Below, in pieces: positions 9,364 to 17,003 of a stretch of DNA of 64,000 nt (its first letter is position 1; every line of letters starts with the position of its first letter). This DNA comes from Sphingomonas sp. HMP6 (lineage in GTDB: Bacteria; Pseudomonadota; Alphaproteobacteria; Sphingomonadales; Sphingomonadaceae), in the NCBI RefSeq assembly GCF_013374095.1, contig NZ_AP022672.1, positions 2,869,501 to 2,933,500 on the forward strand, read 5' to 3'. Both the position numbers and the translations under genes were made by a program. The notes below the pieces were generated by a model. That model was given only the letters and a program-made list of their open reading frames with translations. It searched no databases and was not told the origin of the DNA.

Positions 9364-9545
9364 GTGCCCAAAACCCCAAGGAGAAGACCGACTGGCGGCG
9401 GATCGGGCTGATCGCCGCGGTCACGCTGGTGCCGGGCGGTTTTCTCCTCGGGGCGGCGTTGGCGGTGCGGCGGATGCGGGCGGATACGGAGCGGGCGGAT
9501 ACGGGTTGGGGGGAGGCCGAGATCCCGCCCGAAGGCAAAGCCTAG
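9360..9545 (+). CDS. Small single-pass membrane protein, unknown
   Basis: 61 residues starting at a GTG that overlaps the GMC stop codon (GTGA). A charged N-terminus (KEKTDWRR) is followed by one hydrophobic helix (IGLIAAVTLVPGGFLLGAAL) and a hydrophilic tail. The coupling to the upstream oxidoreductase suggests an accessory or anchoring role. There is no recognised domain. Confidence 0.6.
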   Translation: MSAQNPKEKTDWRRIGLIAAVTLVPGGFLLGAALAVRRMRADTERADTGWGEAEIPPEGKA

Positions 9546-9574
9546 CGGCACCCGGCGGGTTCGGATATCCTGCA

Positions 9575-9650
9575 CCAGTCGCGTGACTGGCGAAGCAGGT
9601 GGGGCACCACCGTGGAGCGCGACCTCGGAAAGCCGCTCGCCTGGGCATCC
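9575..9650 (+). promoter_or_regulatory. ZTP (pfl-type) riboswitch
   Basis: All conserved blocks of the pfl/ZTP riboswitch are present in order: GTGACTGGCGAA (9584–9594 region), a GGTGG–GGCA–CCACC hairpin at 9598–9611, GTGGAGCGCGAC, and the 3' block CGCCTGGGCATC (from 9638). P1 pairs GTCGCG (9578–9583) with CGCGAC (9618–9623). The pseudoknot pairs GGCG (9589–9592) with CGCC (9638–9641). The class senses the folate-stress alarmone ZTP/ZMP. It ends about 20 nt before the ATG of the phosphatase-like gene at 9670; the GGGC of its 3' block can pair with GCCC at 9664–9667 beside the ribosome-binding site, so translational control is plausible. Confidence 0.9.
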
Positions 9651-9669
9651 TCTGACTGACGGAGCCCGT

Positions 9670-10149
9670 ATGGCCGACCCTATCCATATCCCTAACTGGC
9701 AGCGCCTCGACGCGCAGATTACGACCTCGGGGCAACCGAGCGAGGTCGAACTCGCCGAGCTTGCGGCGATGGGCGTGCGGCATGTCATCAATCTCGGACC
9801 CCACACGCACGAACGGGCTTTGCCAGATGAAGCGTTCAGCGTTGCCGCCGCAGGGATGACCTACACCCACATTCCGGTTGCTTTCGATGCGCCGAGCGAT
9901 GCTGATTTCGAGCGCTTTTGCACGGCGCTGGCCACGCTGGGCGCGGCTCGCGTCCATGTCCACTGCATCCTCAACTTGCGCGTGTCGGCATTCTTCTATC
10001 GCTACCGGCGCGATGTGCTGGGCTGGGCCGATGCGACGGCACGCACGCCGATGGAGGCGCTGTGGCAACCCGGCGGCGTGTGGGCGGCGTTTGTGGGGGA
10101 TAGCAACAGCATAGCGCTGCCGCACCGTCCGCCGCGTGAGCAGCGCTGA
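9670..10149 (+). CDS. Protein-tyrosine-phosphatase-like (CX4R) family protein under ZTP riboswitch control
   Basis: About 159 residues. The ATG at 9670 follows an ACGGAG ribosome-binding site; an upstream in-frame start would run through the riboswitch and is rejected. The N-terminus (IPNWQRLDAQITTSGQPSEVELAELAAMGVRHVINLG) is typical of bacterial PTP-like proteins related to DUF442. The presumed active loop is HVHCILNLRVSAF: Cys followed by four residues and Arg, one shorter than the classical CX5R loop and lacking its glycine. This loop form recurs in this family as far as I recall. Function is unknown; control by ZTP would link it to folate/purine stress. Confidence 0.85.
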   Translation: MADPIHIPNWQRLDAQITTSGQPSEVELAELAAMGVRHVINLGPHTHERALPDEAFSVAAAGMTYTHIPVAFDAPSDADFERFCTALATLGAARVHVHCILNLRVSAFFYRYRRDVLGWADATARTPMEALWQPGGVWAAFVGDSNSIALPHRPPREQR

Positions 10150-10163
10150 CCCCACGCAGACAT

Positions 10164-10194
10164 AAAAAAGGGCCGGTGCGTCGCCGCACCGGCC
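10164..10194 (-). terminator. Rho-independent terminator of the glnK–amtB operon
   Basis: Stem GGCCGGTGCG / CGCACCGGCC (10171–10194) with a 4-nt loop, followed on the minus strand by a T-run (A-tract at 10164–10169). It lies about 70 bp downstream of the amtB stop. Confidence 0.85.
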
Positions 10195-10262
10195 TAAGGG
10201 TGTCCGCAGGAGGAACCTGGTTTGGGTGACGCCGCTCCCCCGAACGGCGCCCCCCAATCTCG

Positions 10263-11690
10263 TCAATAATTGTAGGCGCGCTCGCCGTGTTCGGTGATGT
10301 CGAGCCCTTCGTGCTCGACTTCTTGCGAGGGGCGCAGGCCGATCGTGTATTTCAGCGCGAGGAACAGCACCGCCGAAACAAGGCCCGACCAGGCCAGCGT
10401 GATGCCGACCGCCCACATCTGGGTGAGGATCTGCGCGCCCATATCGTACACGCCGGCCTTGGCCACGGGTGCGGTATAGTCGATCCAGCCCTGTCCGCCG
10501 AAATCCGGGTTGGCGACGACCGCGGTGCCGATCGCGCCGATGATCCCGCCGACGCAATGGATCCCGAACACGTCGAGGCTGTCATCATATTTCAGCGCAT
10601 TCTTCACCTTGGTGACGAAGAAGAAGCAGCCGATCGATGCGACCGCGCCGAGCAGGATCGCGGTGCCGGGGTGGGCGAAGCCGGCCGCCGGGGTGATCGC
10701 AACCAGACCGGCGACCACGCCGGAGACAGCGCCGAGCAGCGATGGCTTCTTATGCACGATCTGCTCGATGATCGCCCAGGTCACACCGGCCGCGGCGGTC
10801 GCAGTGAGGGTGTTGATGAAGGCGAGTGCGCCGAAAGCGTTGGCTTCCAGGCCCGAGCCGGCGTTGAAGCCGAACCAGCCGACCCACAGCAGGCTGGCGC
10901 CGATCATCGTCATCACCAGGCTGTGCGGCGGCATCGGCTCGGTCTTGTAGCCGAGCCGCGGCCCGATCACGAGGCAGCCGACCAAACCGGCAATGCCTGC
11001 ATTGATGTGCACCACGGTGCCGCCGGCGAAATCGAGCGCGCCCCAGCCCCACAGCAACCCGCTATCGTTCGGTGCCGCCGCCAGGAAGTCTGGGCCGGCC
11101 CAATACCACACCATGTGCGCGATCGGGAAGTAAGCGAGCGTCAGCCAGGCGACCACGAAGATGATCAGCGGCGTGAATTTGATGCGCTCGGCGAACGCAC
11201 CGACGATCAGCGCTGGTGTGATGCAGGCGAACGTCATCTGGAAGATGATGAAGACATATTCCGGCAGATAGACGCTGTTCGAAAAGGTCGCCGCGAAGGT
11301 CGAGGGGCTGACGCCCGCAAGGAACATCTTGTCGAGCCCGCCGACCAGTTTCGGGAACGGAGTGCCGGTGGAGGTGAAGGCCATTGAATAGCCCCAAGCG
11401 AACCACACCAGCGCCGCGACGCAAACGATCGTCAGCACCTGCATCAGCACCGACAGCATGTTCTTGGTGCGCACCAGACCGCCGTAGAACAGCGCGAGGC
11501 CGGGCACCGACATCATCAGCACTAGCGCCGAGGAGATCAACATCCAGGACACGTCGCCCTTGTTGACCATTTCGGCGGTTGGCACGAACGGCGCGGCTGC
11601 TGCTGGGGCCTGTGCCCAGGCCGGAAGGGCTGCGAACAGCGTCGCCCCGGCAAAGCCCGCGGCCAGCCCGAATTTGGTCGATTGCTTCAT
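10263..11690 (-). CDS. amtB: Ammonium transporter AmtB
   Basis: Inner-membrane ammonium channel, about 475 residues with a cleavable-looking signal peptide (MKQSTKFGLAAGFAGATLFAALPAWAQA) and about eleven transmembrane helices. The pore histidines are present in AHMVWYW and FGIHCVGG, together with the DFAGGTVVHINAG signature. I chose the start at 11690 because AAGGGGG lies 6–7 nt upstream; an in-frame start at 11747 would overlap glnK and place extra residues before the signal peptide. It is downstream of glnK in one operon; GlnK blocks the channel when nitrogen is plentiful. Confidence 0.95.
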   Translation of the reverse strand: MKQSTKFGLAAGFAGATLFAALPAWAQAPAAAAPFVPTAEMVNKGDVSWMLISSALVLMMSVPGLALFYGGLVRTKNMLSVLMQVLTIVCVAALVWFAWGYSMAFTSTGTPFPKLVGGLDKMFLAGVSPSTFAATFSNSVYLPEYVFIIFQMTFACITPALIVGAFAERIKFTPLIIFVVAWLTLAYFPIAHMVWYWAGPDFLAAAPNDSGLLWGWGALDFAGGTVVHINAGIAGLVGCLVIGPRLGYKTEPMPPHSLVMTMIGASLLWVGWFGFNAGSGLEANAFGALAFINTLTATAAAGVTWAIIEQIVHKKPSLLGAVSGVVAGLVAITPAAGFAHPGTAILLGAVASIGCFFFVTKVKNALKYDDSLDVFGIHCVGGIIGAIGTAVVANPDFGGQGWIDYTAPVAKAGVYDMGAQILTQMWAVGITLAWSGLVSAVLFLALKYTIGLRPSQEVEHEGLDITEHGERAYNY

Positions 11691-11743
11691 CGATACCCCC
11701 TTGAGGACGACCGCGCTCGCGGTCGTGGTTTGGTTCGCGGCGC

Positions 11744-12217
<474 letters not shown>

Positions 12218-12427
12218 CTAAGAATCGGGCACCCCGGCGAGGATGTCGCGCGCCGCGCCAGCATCGTCCTCGTCGACCATCACGCGGACCGGAATGAAGA
12301 ACTGGCTGCCGTCCGCGATGCTGGCATTGCCGTCGAGCGCTACGGCGAGAATGTCGGCCGATTGCAGCAGGCCGATCACCATATGCGCTTCGTTGCGCGC
12401 AAAGCGTCCGATCTCGACGAGGCTCAT
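12218..12427 (-). CDS. DUF2007 'putative signal-transducing' small protein
   Basis: 69 residues. The segment RNEAHMVIGLLQSADILAVALDGNASI and the closing RVMVDEDDAGAARDIL match the DUF2007 fold (a GlnB-like ferredoxin fold), in which an address-like surface of unknown ligand is formed. The ATG overlaps the stop of the upstream PNPOx-like gene (ATGA), so the two form an operon. Its role is unknown. Confidence 0.85.
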   Translation of the reverse strand: MSLVEIGRFARNEAHMVIGLLQSADILAVALDGNASIADGSQFFIPVRVMVDEDDAGAARDILAGVPDS

Positions 12428-12993
12428 CGCGGCGGCAGTGGATCGAACTCGGGCAGAACCTGCTGGACCTGCACGGGCAGTCCGTCGATGCTGCGGTCGC
12501 GCGTCGCGATCTGGGCGAGGCGAGCGGCCGGATCCTGCTGGGCGTGGAATTTGACCAAAGTGTCGCGCGGGCGCTCCACCGTCATGCGCGGTACCCCCCA
12601 GCCGCAGTTCGTCTGCACGCTTTCGACCGCGATATCGAAAACCTGCCGCGCGCCTGCGAGCCGGGGGAAGTGCGCTGCGAACGCGTCATATCCAGGCTCA
12701 CCGGCCACGACATAGCTGCCCGTGCCGTAAAGCCGCAGGATCAGCGCGGGATTATCGAACGCGCAGAACATGATCGTGATGCGCCCGTCCGCCGTCAAAT
12801 GCGCCTGCGTCTCGTTGCCCGATCCGCCGAGATCGAGATAGGCGACGCGATTGGGCCCCATCACGCGGAAGCAATCGAGTCCCTTGGGGCTGAGGTTCAC
12901 CCGCGTTCCCTCGGCTGCGGTGGCGACGAAGAAAACCGGCTGCTTTGCAATGAAAGCGCGGTGGTCGTCGTTCAATGCCTTGAAGAATTCCAT
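12424..12993 (-). CDS. Pyridoxamine 5'-phosphate oxidase-like FMN-binding protein
   Basis: About 189 residues of the PNPOx-like split-barrel family. The N-terminal part contains KQPVFFVATAAEGTRVNLSPKGLDCF and then VAYLDLGGSGNETQAHL, the region that normally contacts FMN. Start at 12993 has GGAGG 6 nt upstream (GGAGGGCGACATG). Family members are flavin- or F420-dependent reductases or heme-related proteins; true pyridoxal synthesis is unlikely for this subgroup. It is coupled to the DUF2007 gene. Confidence 0.85.
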   Translation of the reverse strand: MEFFKALNDDHRAFIAKQPVFFVATAAEGTRVNLSPKGLDCFRVMGPNRVAYLDLGGSGNETQAHLTADGRITIMFCAFDNPALILRLYGTGSYVVAGEPGYDAFAAHFPRLAGARQVFDIAVESVQTNCGWGVPRMTVERPRDTLVKFHAQQDPAARLAQIATRDRSIDGLPVQVQQVLPEFDPLPPR

Positions 12994-13041
12994 GTCGCCC
13001 TCCGCCGCTCCAGCGGCACGATAGCGTATCACTGCGGGCGA

Positions 13042-13146
13042 TCAAACCAAACGCGGCGCGCGCGGGCGCTCGTGCGGTTGCAGACCGATCACGGTCTCGC
13101 GCCAATCCGGGCAGTTGAAGGCGGGCCAGGCGGCTGCCGGATTCAC
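13042..13146 (-). pseudogene. Possible C-terminal gene remnant
   Basis: Immediately after the stop of the 101-residue gene the same frame continues for 34 codons to TGA. The sequence (AWPAFNCPDWRETVIGL…HERPRAPRLV) looks like the natural end of a conserved protein: Trp, Cys, Asp and Pro-rich, unlike random translation. It could be the tail of a gene that lost its body. I cannot name the parent family. Confidence 0.3.
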
Positions 13147-13452
13147 CTATAAGGCCCATTTCAATGTTGTCGCATCAACCATTGGTGATCCCATGTGCCG
13201 AATAAAGGCAGACTCTATCGCGTGTTGATGCGTTGAGTGGTTGCTGTCCATTCCCTCGGCCTCGACAACCCACTTGGCAAACTGCGCAGCGGTTACCGGA
13301 CCGGACGTTGGGATGTAATTGTCGACATGCGAGGCGCGCCCGTCCACCCAGCCGCCGCAGAACCCTAAGTCGACGCAAATCTCCTGCATCAGCCTCTCAT
13401 AGTCTCGCGCCGGAGGCGGCTGGAGATTACGGGTGCGCGGCCGCTTCGCCAT
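13147..13452 (-). CDS. Hypothetical protein downstream of tldD
   Basis: 101 residues. The start lies only 3 bp after the tldD stop, so it is probably in the same transcript. It has a basic, proline-rich N-terminus (MAKRPRTRNLQPPPARDYERL) and then an acidic soluble part with a conserved-looking CGGWVDGRASHVDNYIP. No domain is recognised. GC is lower than in the flanking genes, which hints at acquisition. Confidence 0.65.
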   Translation of the reverse strand: MAKRPRTRNLQPPPARDYERLMQEICVDLGFCGGWVDGRASHVDNYIPTSGPVTAAQFAKWVVEAEGMDSNHSTHQHAIESAFIRHMGSPMVDATTLKWAL

Positions 13453-13455
13453 AGC

Positions 13456-14886
13456 TCACATCGCCGTCCCGCCCGCCGTCAGCCCCGCCACCAGCAAGGT
13501 CGGCTGCCCCACGCCCGCCGGCACGCTCTGCCCGCCCTTGCCGCACATGCCGACGCCTTCATCCAAAGCGAAATCGTTGCCAATGCCTTCGACGCGGGTG
13601 AGGCAGCTCGGCCCGTCGCCGATCAGCGTTGCGCCCTTGATCGGCGCGCCGATCTTGCCGTTTTCGACGCGGTACGCCTCGGTGCAGCTGAACACGAACT
13701 TGCCCGACACGATATCGACTTGGCCGCCGCCGAAGGACTTGGCGAAGATGCCGTTCTTCATGCGACTGAGCAGCTCGGACGGATCATCCTTCCCGCCGCG
13801 CATGAAGGTGTTGGTCATGCGGGGCATCGGTGCGTGCGCGAAGCTTTCGCGGCGCCCGTTGCCGGTCGGGGCGACCCCCATCAGACGCGCGTTGAGGCGG
13901 TCCTGGATATAGCCTTTGAGGATGCCGTCCTCGATCAGCACGTTTTCCTGCGTCGGCGTGCCTTCGTCGTCGATCGACAGCGAGCCGCGCCGGTCGGCGA
14001 TCGATCCGTCATCGACCACGGTGACGCCGGGGGCGGCGACGCGCTCGCCGATCCGGCCCGAAAAGGCGCTGGTGCCCTTGCGGTTGAAATCACCCTCGAG
14101 CCCGTGGCCGATCGCCTCGTGCAGCAAAATCCCCGGCCAGCCCGGCCCGAGCAGCACGGTCATCTCGCCCGCCGGCGCATCGACCGCGTCGAGATTGACG
14201 ACCGCTTGCGCCAGCGCCTCATCGATCGCGCGGTTCCACGTCTCCGGTTCCATCAAATCGTTGTAGAGATAGCGCCCGCCGATCCCGAAGCTGCCGGTTT
14301 CGCGGCGGCCATTCTGTTCGACCACGATGCTGACGTTGAGCCGCACCAGCGGGCGCACATCGGTCGCTACGAATCCGTCGGCGCGGACGATCTCGATGAC
14401 GTTCCAATTGCCCATCAGCGAGACCGAGACTTGCGCCACCCGCGGATCGCGCGCGCGCGCGGCGGCGTCGATCGTCTGGCACAGGTTCACCTTGTCGGCG
14501 AAGGGCACCAGATCGAGCGGATCGGCGTCGGTATAGAGGTGGCGGTTGGTGGCGCGCGGCGGGCCGGCTTTCGGCGCGGCGGAGGGGTCGATCAGCGCCA
14601 TCGTTTCGCTCGCGCGGCGGATCGCGGCGGCGCTCAGTTCATTGGCGTGGGCAAACGCCGTCATCTCGCCGGAGACGGCACGCAGGCCAAAGCCCGAATG
14701 CGTATCGTAGCTTGCGGTCTTCAGCCGCCCATCGTCGAAGCCGAACGCTTCGGACTTGCGATATTGCAGGTACAGCTCGCCATCATCGGCCTTGCCGAGC
14801 GCAGCGGCGGTGAGCACCTGCGCCTCGTGCGGGTCGAGTTGACCATCGTGATACAGGAAGGCGCGGGGGTCTGTGGGGCTGGTCAT
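13456..14886 (-). CDS. tldD: Metalloprotease TldD
   Basis: 476-residue subunit of the TldD/TldE protease that degrades unfolded short peptides and matures some peptide-derived compounds. The zinc-binding HEAIGH motif is present (LLHEAIGHGLEGDFNRKG). The C-terminal part contains GTLIGDGPSCLTRVEGIGNDF, typical of the family. The ATG at 14886 is chosen over the TTG one codon earlier. No tldE/pmbA is within the window. Confidence 0.93.
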   Translation of the reverse strand: MTSPTDPRAFLYHDGQLDPHEAQVLTAAALGKADDGELYLQYRKSEAFGFDDGRLKTASYDTHSGFGLRAVSGEMTAFAHANELSAAAIRRASETMALIDPSAAPKAGPPRATNRHLYTDADPLDLVPFADKVNLCQTIDAAARARDPRVAQVSVSLMGNWNVIEIVRADGFVATDVRPLVRLNVSIVVEQNGRRETGSFGIGGRYLYNDLMEPETWNRAIDEALAQAVVNLDAVDAPAGEMTVLLGPGWPGILLHEAIGHGLEGDFNRKGTSAFSGRIGERVAAPGVTVVDDGSIADRRGSLSIDDEGTPTQENVLIEDGILKGYIQDRLNARLMGVAPTGNGRRESFAHAPMPRMTNTFMRGGKDDPSELLSRMKNGIFAKSFGGGQVDIVSGKFVFSCTEAYRVENGKIGAPIKGATLIGDGPSCLTRVEGIGNDFALDEGVGMCGKGGQSVPAGVGQPTLLVAGLTAGGTAM

Positions 14887-14963
14887 CAAGCGAAGATAGG
14901 GACGGGGTGCGCCTTCGTAAATGGCGTTGAGGTTTCAGCTACGCCGCTACCAACACCCTTTAC

Positions 14964-15072
14964 CGTCACCCCGGCCCTGTGCCGGGGTCCACCCCGCCGC
15001 GCGTTCAACGTTCGATTTTCACGCGATCGCGCTGGCTGCACGGTGGGCCCCGGCACAGGGCCGGGGTGACGG
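14964..15072. repeat. Palindromic intergenic repeat (CCCCGGCCCTGTGCCGGGG family)
   Basis: Arms at about 14964–14993 and 15042–15072 are near-perfect reverse complements. They share GTCACCCCGGCCCTGTGCC and its complement, around a GC-rich centre. It fills the gap between tldD and the DUF3224 gene. This looks like a dispersed sphingomonad intergenic repeat. Confidence 0.75.
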
Positions 15073-15077
15073 ATGGG

Positions 15078-15557
15078 TTATGCGGCAGGCAGCGTATAGG
15101 CCAGATCGTACTCGTGCTTACCGCCCTCGATCTTGATCTCGAAGGTGCCCGCAATCCCTTCCAGCGCGCCGGTGCCGCTGTCGGGCGCGATGATCACCGA
15201 CAGCTCGGCGCCGCCCGCCTTGTCGATCGTGCCGCGGTGGAGCAGCAGAAAGCTGCCTGCCTTGCCATCGACGCTGCCGCTGAACTGGTCGATCGCGACA
15301 TAGCCCGCCGGGTGTCCGGGCTGGGGCGTGCCCGCCGCGAGCATCGTGCCGGTGGCGGTCCCGGTCATGCCGCCGATGAAGGTCTTGGCGATCGCCATGC
15401 GGCTGGTCGGCAAGCCGTCGGCGGGCGCGTCGCCTTGCGCCTCTGGCGTCATCTTGACCTCGAACGTGCCGGTCGCGTGGTGCATCGGGGTCCTTTCAGG
15501 GGCCGCAGCGGCGGCGATCAGTGCAAGCGGCGTCAGCAGCAGCCAGCGCGGCCTCAC
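15078..15557 (-). CDS. DUF3224 domain-containing protein, probably exported
   Basis: DUF3224 (allene-oxide-cyclase-like barrel) protein with the typical start of the domain at HATGTFEVKMTPEAQ and GTIDKAGGAELSVIIAPDSGTG…L.GIAGTF. Two starts are possible. GTG 15557 overlaps the stop of the upstream zinc-finger gene (GTGA) and adds a signal peptide (RPRWLLLTPLALIAAAAAP), giving 159 residues. ATG 15485 has an AAAGGA site and gives 135 residues of cytosolic protein. I prefer the long form because the extra residues form a proper export signal. Function is unknown. Confidence 0.75.
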   Translation of the reverse strand: MRPRWLLLTPLALIAAAAAPERTPMHHATGTFEVKMTPEAQGDAPADGLPTSRMAIAKTFIGGMTGTATGTMLAAGTPQPGHPAGYVAIDQFSGSVDGKAGSFLLLHRGTIDKAGGAELSVIIAPDSGTGALEGIAGTFEIKIEGGKHEYDLAYTLPAA

Positions 15558-15787
15558 CGCCCCGCGCCGTCGCCATGATCGTGCAGCGTTGCTTGATCGA
15601 CTCCGTCGGCCGGCCCGCCGACCAGCACGAAGCGCCGGTCGCAATAGCCGCAATCGACATAGCCGCTTTCGTCGATTTCCAGGAACACGCGCGGATGGCC
15701 GAGGCTGGCGCCGCCGGGAATGTCGGTCGCGCCGTCGCAAATGTTGCGGGCATGGGTGACGCGGAGGATTTCGGGCGGGGCGATCAT
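15554..15787 (-). CDS. CHCC zinc-finger domain protein
   Basis: 77 residues. The zinc ligands appear in order: ICDGA…LGHPRVFLEIDESGYVDCGYCDRRFVL, that is Cys, His, Cys, Cys, the zf-CHCC pattern shared with the mitochondrial complex I subunit NDUFS6. In alphaproteobacteria such proteins accompany respiratory complex I function, though nuo genes are not near. Its stop overlaps the putative GTG of the DUF3224 gene. Confidence 0.85.
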   Translation of the reverse strand: MIAPPEILRVTHARNICDGATDIPGGASLGHPRVFLEIDESGYVDCGYCDRRFVLVGGPADGVDQATLHDHGDGAGR

Positions 15788-15828
15788 GCCGCGTGCGATA
15801 GCAGCGCACGTGACCCCGAACAATCCTC

Positions 15829-15957
15829 CCCGGAACGGGGAGGGGGACCGTGAGCATTCAGCGAACGGTGGAGGGGGCGTGCCGCGGGCGGATTGCTTGC
15901 GGCACGCCCCCTCCGTCAGCCTTCGGCTGCCACCTCCCCGTGCCGGGGAGGATTGAG
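15829..15957. repeat. Palindromic intergenic repeat (CCTCCCCGG / GGAGGGGGCGTGCC family)
   Basis: Nested inverted repeats: the outer AATCCTCCCCGG…CCGGGGAGGATT and the inner GGAGGGGGCGTGCCGC…GCGGCACGCCCCCTCC. It fills the gap between the divergent zinc-finger and ABC ATPase genes and may house their promoters at its edges. Confidence 0.75.
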
Positions 15958-15987
15958 GTTGGCGCACCGTGCGCGTAGGGCAATTGC

Positions 15988-16914
15988 ATGACCGAAGCCG
16001 CCATCTCCATCGCCAATCTGTGCAAGACTTATAAGGGCGGCAAGCGGGCGCTGGACGATGTGTCGTTCGATGTGCCGCGCGGACAAATCTTCGGGCTGCT
16101 CGGGCCCAACGGTGCGGGCAAGTCGACGCTGATCAATATCCTGGCGGGGCTGGTCAACAAGACCAGCGGGACGGCGTCGATCTGGGGTTTCGACATCGAT
16201 CAGCATCCGCGCAATGCCAAGGTGTCGATCGGCATCGTCAATCAGGAAATCCTGTTCGACCCGTTCTTTTCCCCGGCCGAGACGCTGGAAATCCAGGCCG
16301 GGCTGTACGGCGTGCCCAAGGCGAAGCGCCGCACGATGGAATTGCTGCGCGCGGTGCATCTCGAGGACAAGGCCAATGCCTACGCCCGCACGCTTTCGGG
16401 CGGCATGAAACGGCGGTTGATGGTGGCCAAGGCGATGGTCCACACGCCGCCGGTGCTGGTGCTCGACGAGCCGACCGCAGGCGTGGACATCGAGCTTCGC
16501 CAGCAGCTTTGGGCCTATGTGCGTTCGCTCAATGCGGCCGGCGTCACGGTGGTGCTGACGACGCATTACCTCGAGGAAGCCGAGCAATTGTGCGACCGGA
16601 TCGCGATCATCAACCATGGCAAGGTGATCGCCAACAAGCCGACGCGCGAGCTGGTCGGCATGGCGACCGAGAAATTGGTCGAGGTGACGGTCGATCGCGA
16701 CGTCGCGGTGCCGCCGAGCGCGGTGTGTTTCCAGAAGATCGAGCTCAAGGGCACCCGGACGCTCGCCATCACTTATGCAAAAGACAAGGTGAATGCGGGC
16801 GAAGTGCTCGCGGCGGTGCAGGCGGATGGCTACGGCATCGTGGACGTATCGACCCGCGAGGCCGATCTGGAGGATGTGTTCCTCAATTTGACGCGGGCGT
16901 CGAACGTGGGGTGA
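15988..16914 (+). CDS. ABC transporter ATP-binding protein (ABC-2/DrrA type)
   Basis: 308-residue ATPase subunit. Walker A is GPNGAGKST, signature LSGGMKRR, Walker B VLVLDEPTAGVD, and the H-loop TTHYLEEAEQ. The C-terminal about 80 residues form the extra domain of DrrA/CcmA-like exporters. No permease gene follows; the next gene is nadB, so its membrane partner must be elsewhere. Such subunits drive export of lipids, polysaccharide or drugs. Confidence 0.9.
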   Translation: MTEAAISIANLCKTYKGGKRALDDVSFDVPRGQIFGLLGPNGAGKSTLINILAGLVNKTSGTASIWGFDIDQHPRNAKVSIGIVNQEILFDPFFSPAETLEIQAGLYGVPKAKRRTMELLRAVHLEDKANAYARTLSGGMKRRLMVAKAMVHTPPVLVLDEPTAGVDIELRQQLWAYVRSLNAAGVTVVLTTHYLEEAEQLCDRIAIINHGKVIANKPTRELVGMATEKLVEVTVDRDVAVPPSAVCFQKIELKGTRTLAITYAKDKVNAGEVLAAVQADGYGIVDVSTREADLEDVFLNLTRASNVG

Positions 16915-16924
16915 GCTTGTTTTC

Positions 16925-16995
16925 CCGTTCGCTTCGAGCGTAGTCGAGAAACTGGTTTAAGCGCGAGGTGTCCCAACTTCGCTCGATACGAACGG
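16925..16995. repeat. Palindromic repeat, CCGTTCG…CGAACGG family (copy 1)
   Basis: Left arm CCGTTCGCTTCGAGCGTAGT (from 16925) and right arm TTCGCTCGATACGAACGG (to 16995) are imperfect complements. Same family as copies at 19885, 26800, 30962 and 63678. It lies in the short gap before nadB. Confidence 0.7.
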
Positions 16996-17003
16996 ATTAG
17001 AGT

